Source: Pseudomonadota bacterium (GTDB lineage: Bacteria; Pseudomonadota; Gammaproteobacteria; Burkholderiales; Sulfuriferulaceae). Taken from it: a stretch of 12,324 bases of DNA. Both the position numbers and the translations under genes were made by a program. The notes under the pieces are model-generated. The model made no database searches, had not been told where the DNA came from, and saw only the letters and a program-made list of their open reading frames with translations. Shown here piece after piece: positions 11,610 through 12,324 of the stretch; position 1 is the stretch's first letter, and each line of letters opens with the position of its first letter. The DNA lies in NCBI GenBank assembly GCA_021790625.1, contig JAJYGL010000283.1, positions 1 to 12,324 on the forward strand. The letters run 5' to 3'.

Positions 11610-12324
11610 ATGGCTGAATATCTTAATACCAACGTAGCGTCGCTGATTGCCCAGAACAACCTGAGCAACACTCAAAGCAGCCTGACAACCGCCATCCAGC
11701 GTCTGTCTTCCGGTCTGCGCATCAACAGCGCCGCCGACGACGCTGCCGGTTACGCCATTGCGCAGAACATGACCACGCAGATCAACGGCTCGAATCAGGC
11801 TGCGCTCAACGCCAACAACGGTATATCGCTGGCACAAACCGCGCAGGGCGATCTGTCCACCATCCTGACCAATCTGCAATCTGCTTATAGTCTGGCTGTC
11901 GAATCCGCTAATGCCACCAACACCACAGCCAACCGTCAGGCGCTGAATGACCAGGTGCAACAGTTGTTGCAGGAAAACCAGCGCATTGCCCAATCGTCCA
12001 ACTTCAACGGCGTGAATCTGCTCGACGGATCGTTTAACGGGGAAACCTTTCAAGTGGGCGCCAACTCGGGTGGCGGCAATCAGATTACCATCGGCAGCAT
12101 TTCCAGCATGCAGCTCAATGCACTGGGCGGGGCAGGAACTTCTTATTCTACGGTGGTGACCGGCACTGCCGTGACAGCAGCGCTCAATGCGGGAGATCTG
12201 ACTCTGAACGGTTATCAGGTTGGCGCTTCGGTCAATGGCAGTGCTGCAGGACAGACTGCTGCCAGCGCTTATTCCATCGCACAGGCCATCAACGCCATCA
12301 GCGCACAATCGGGCGTTACCGCAA
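11610..12324 (+). CDS. fliC: Flagellin, N-terminal part (cut by the window edge)
   Basis: The frame is open from the ATG at 11610 (AAGGAG seven bases ahead) to the end, 238 codons. The N-terminal D0/D1 domain is classical: NTNVASLIAQNNL, then LTTAIQRLSSGLRINSAADD, AAGYAIAQNM, LNANNGISLAQTAQGDL. Later SNFNGVNLLDGSF marks the end of the first D1 helix pair. After about residue 145 the sequence turns Gly/Ser/Thr/Ala-rich (D2-like surface region). It would be exported by the flagellar type III apparatus and polymerise into the filament. The sigma-28 promoter upstream fits late-class flagellar expression. Confidence 0.96.
   Translation, partial: MAEYLNTNVASLIAQNNLSNTQSSLTTAIQRLSSGLRINSAADDAAGYAIAQNMTTQINGSNQAALNANNGISLAQTAQGDLSTILTNLQSAYSLAVESANATNTTANRQALNDQVQQLLQENQRIAQSSNFNGVNLLDGSFNGETFQVGANSGGGNQITIGSISSMQLNALGGAGTSYSTVVTGTAVTAALNAGDLTLNGYQVGASVNGSAAGQTAASAYSIAQAINAISAQSGVTA

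Noticed and set aside
11595..12308. 237-codon leftward frame opposite flagellin
   Set aside because: The plus frame is an unmistakable flagellin with promoter and ribosome-binding site; the antisense frame is a GC-bias shadow.

Overview
The window looks like a stretch of a betaproteobacterial chromosome (a cautious call from the dif sequence, the flagellin and the two-component genes) that carries a complete filamentous-phage (Inoviridae) prophage. The prophage is inserted at the chromosome-dimer resolution site dif. A full dif-like 28-mer lies at 6008-6035. Its XerC arm plus five of the six central bases recur at 112-127. The 5.9 kb between these repeats is therefore a XerCD-integrated element.

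Region 1 (1-112): the 3' end of a host gene, possibly a membrane transporter, whose stop codon touches the left XerC arm.

Region 2 (112-6023): the prophage. All structural and replication genes read leftward: ssDNA-binding protein (5504-5211), a small unknown (5209-5018), gene II/X-type replication initiator (5021-3984), a 45-residue leaderless major coat protein (3917-3780, too short for most gene callers), a 68-residue membrane protein (3726-3520), TspB/pIII-like adsorption protein (3518-2367), pVI-like DUF2523 protein (2356-1970), a 27-residue membrane peptide (1973-1890), and the Zot/pI assembly ATPase (1829-744). Hairpin-plus-T-run terminators follow the coat gene and precede zot. Beyond zot is a 600 bp intergenic region with a 126 bp duplication containing a long-armed hairpin. 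It is the probable origin/packaging region, yet its bases also show a protein-like substitution pattern. A single rightward gene (5642-6007), a helix-turn-helix protein with a C-terminal membrane segment, is divergent from the early operon. It shares with that operon a promoter region with three CAAAATTAGGA-type repeats. In the circular phage its terminator would be the hairpin at 137-163, which integration moves to the far end of the prophage. No secretin (pIV) gene is present.

Region 3 (6036-12324): host genes, all rightward. These are a secreted/anchored TPR protein with a Gly/Met-rich tail; a soluble PAS-PAS histidine kinase and a NarL-type response regulator overlapping by ATGA; a compact cluster of four perfect hairpins resembling an IS200/IS605-type palindromic remnant; a cytoplasmic GGEEF diguanylate cyclase with an intact I-site; and the 5' part of a flagellin gene behind a near-consensus sigma-28 promoter. 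The c-di-GMP enzyme beside flagellin suggests a motility/lifestyle locus, but no direct link is shown by the sequence.
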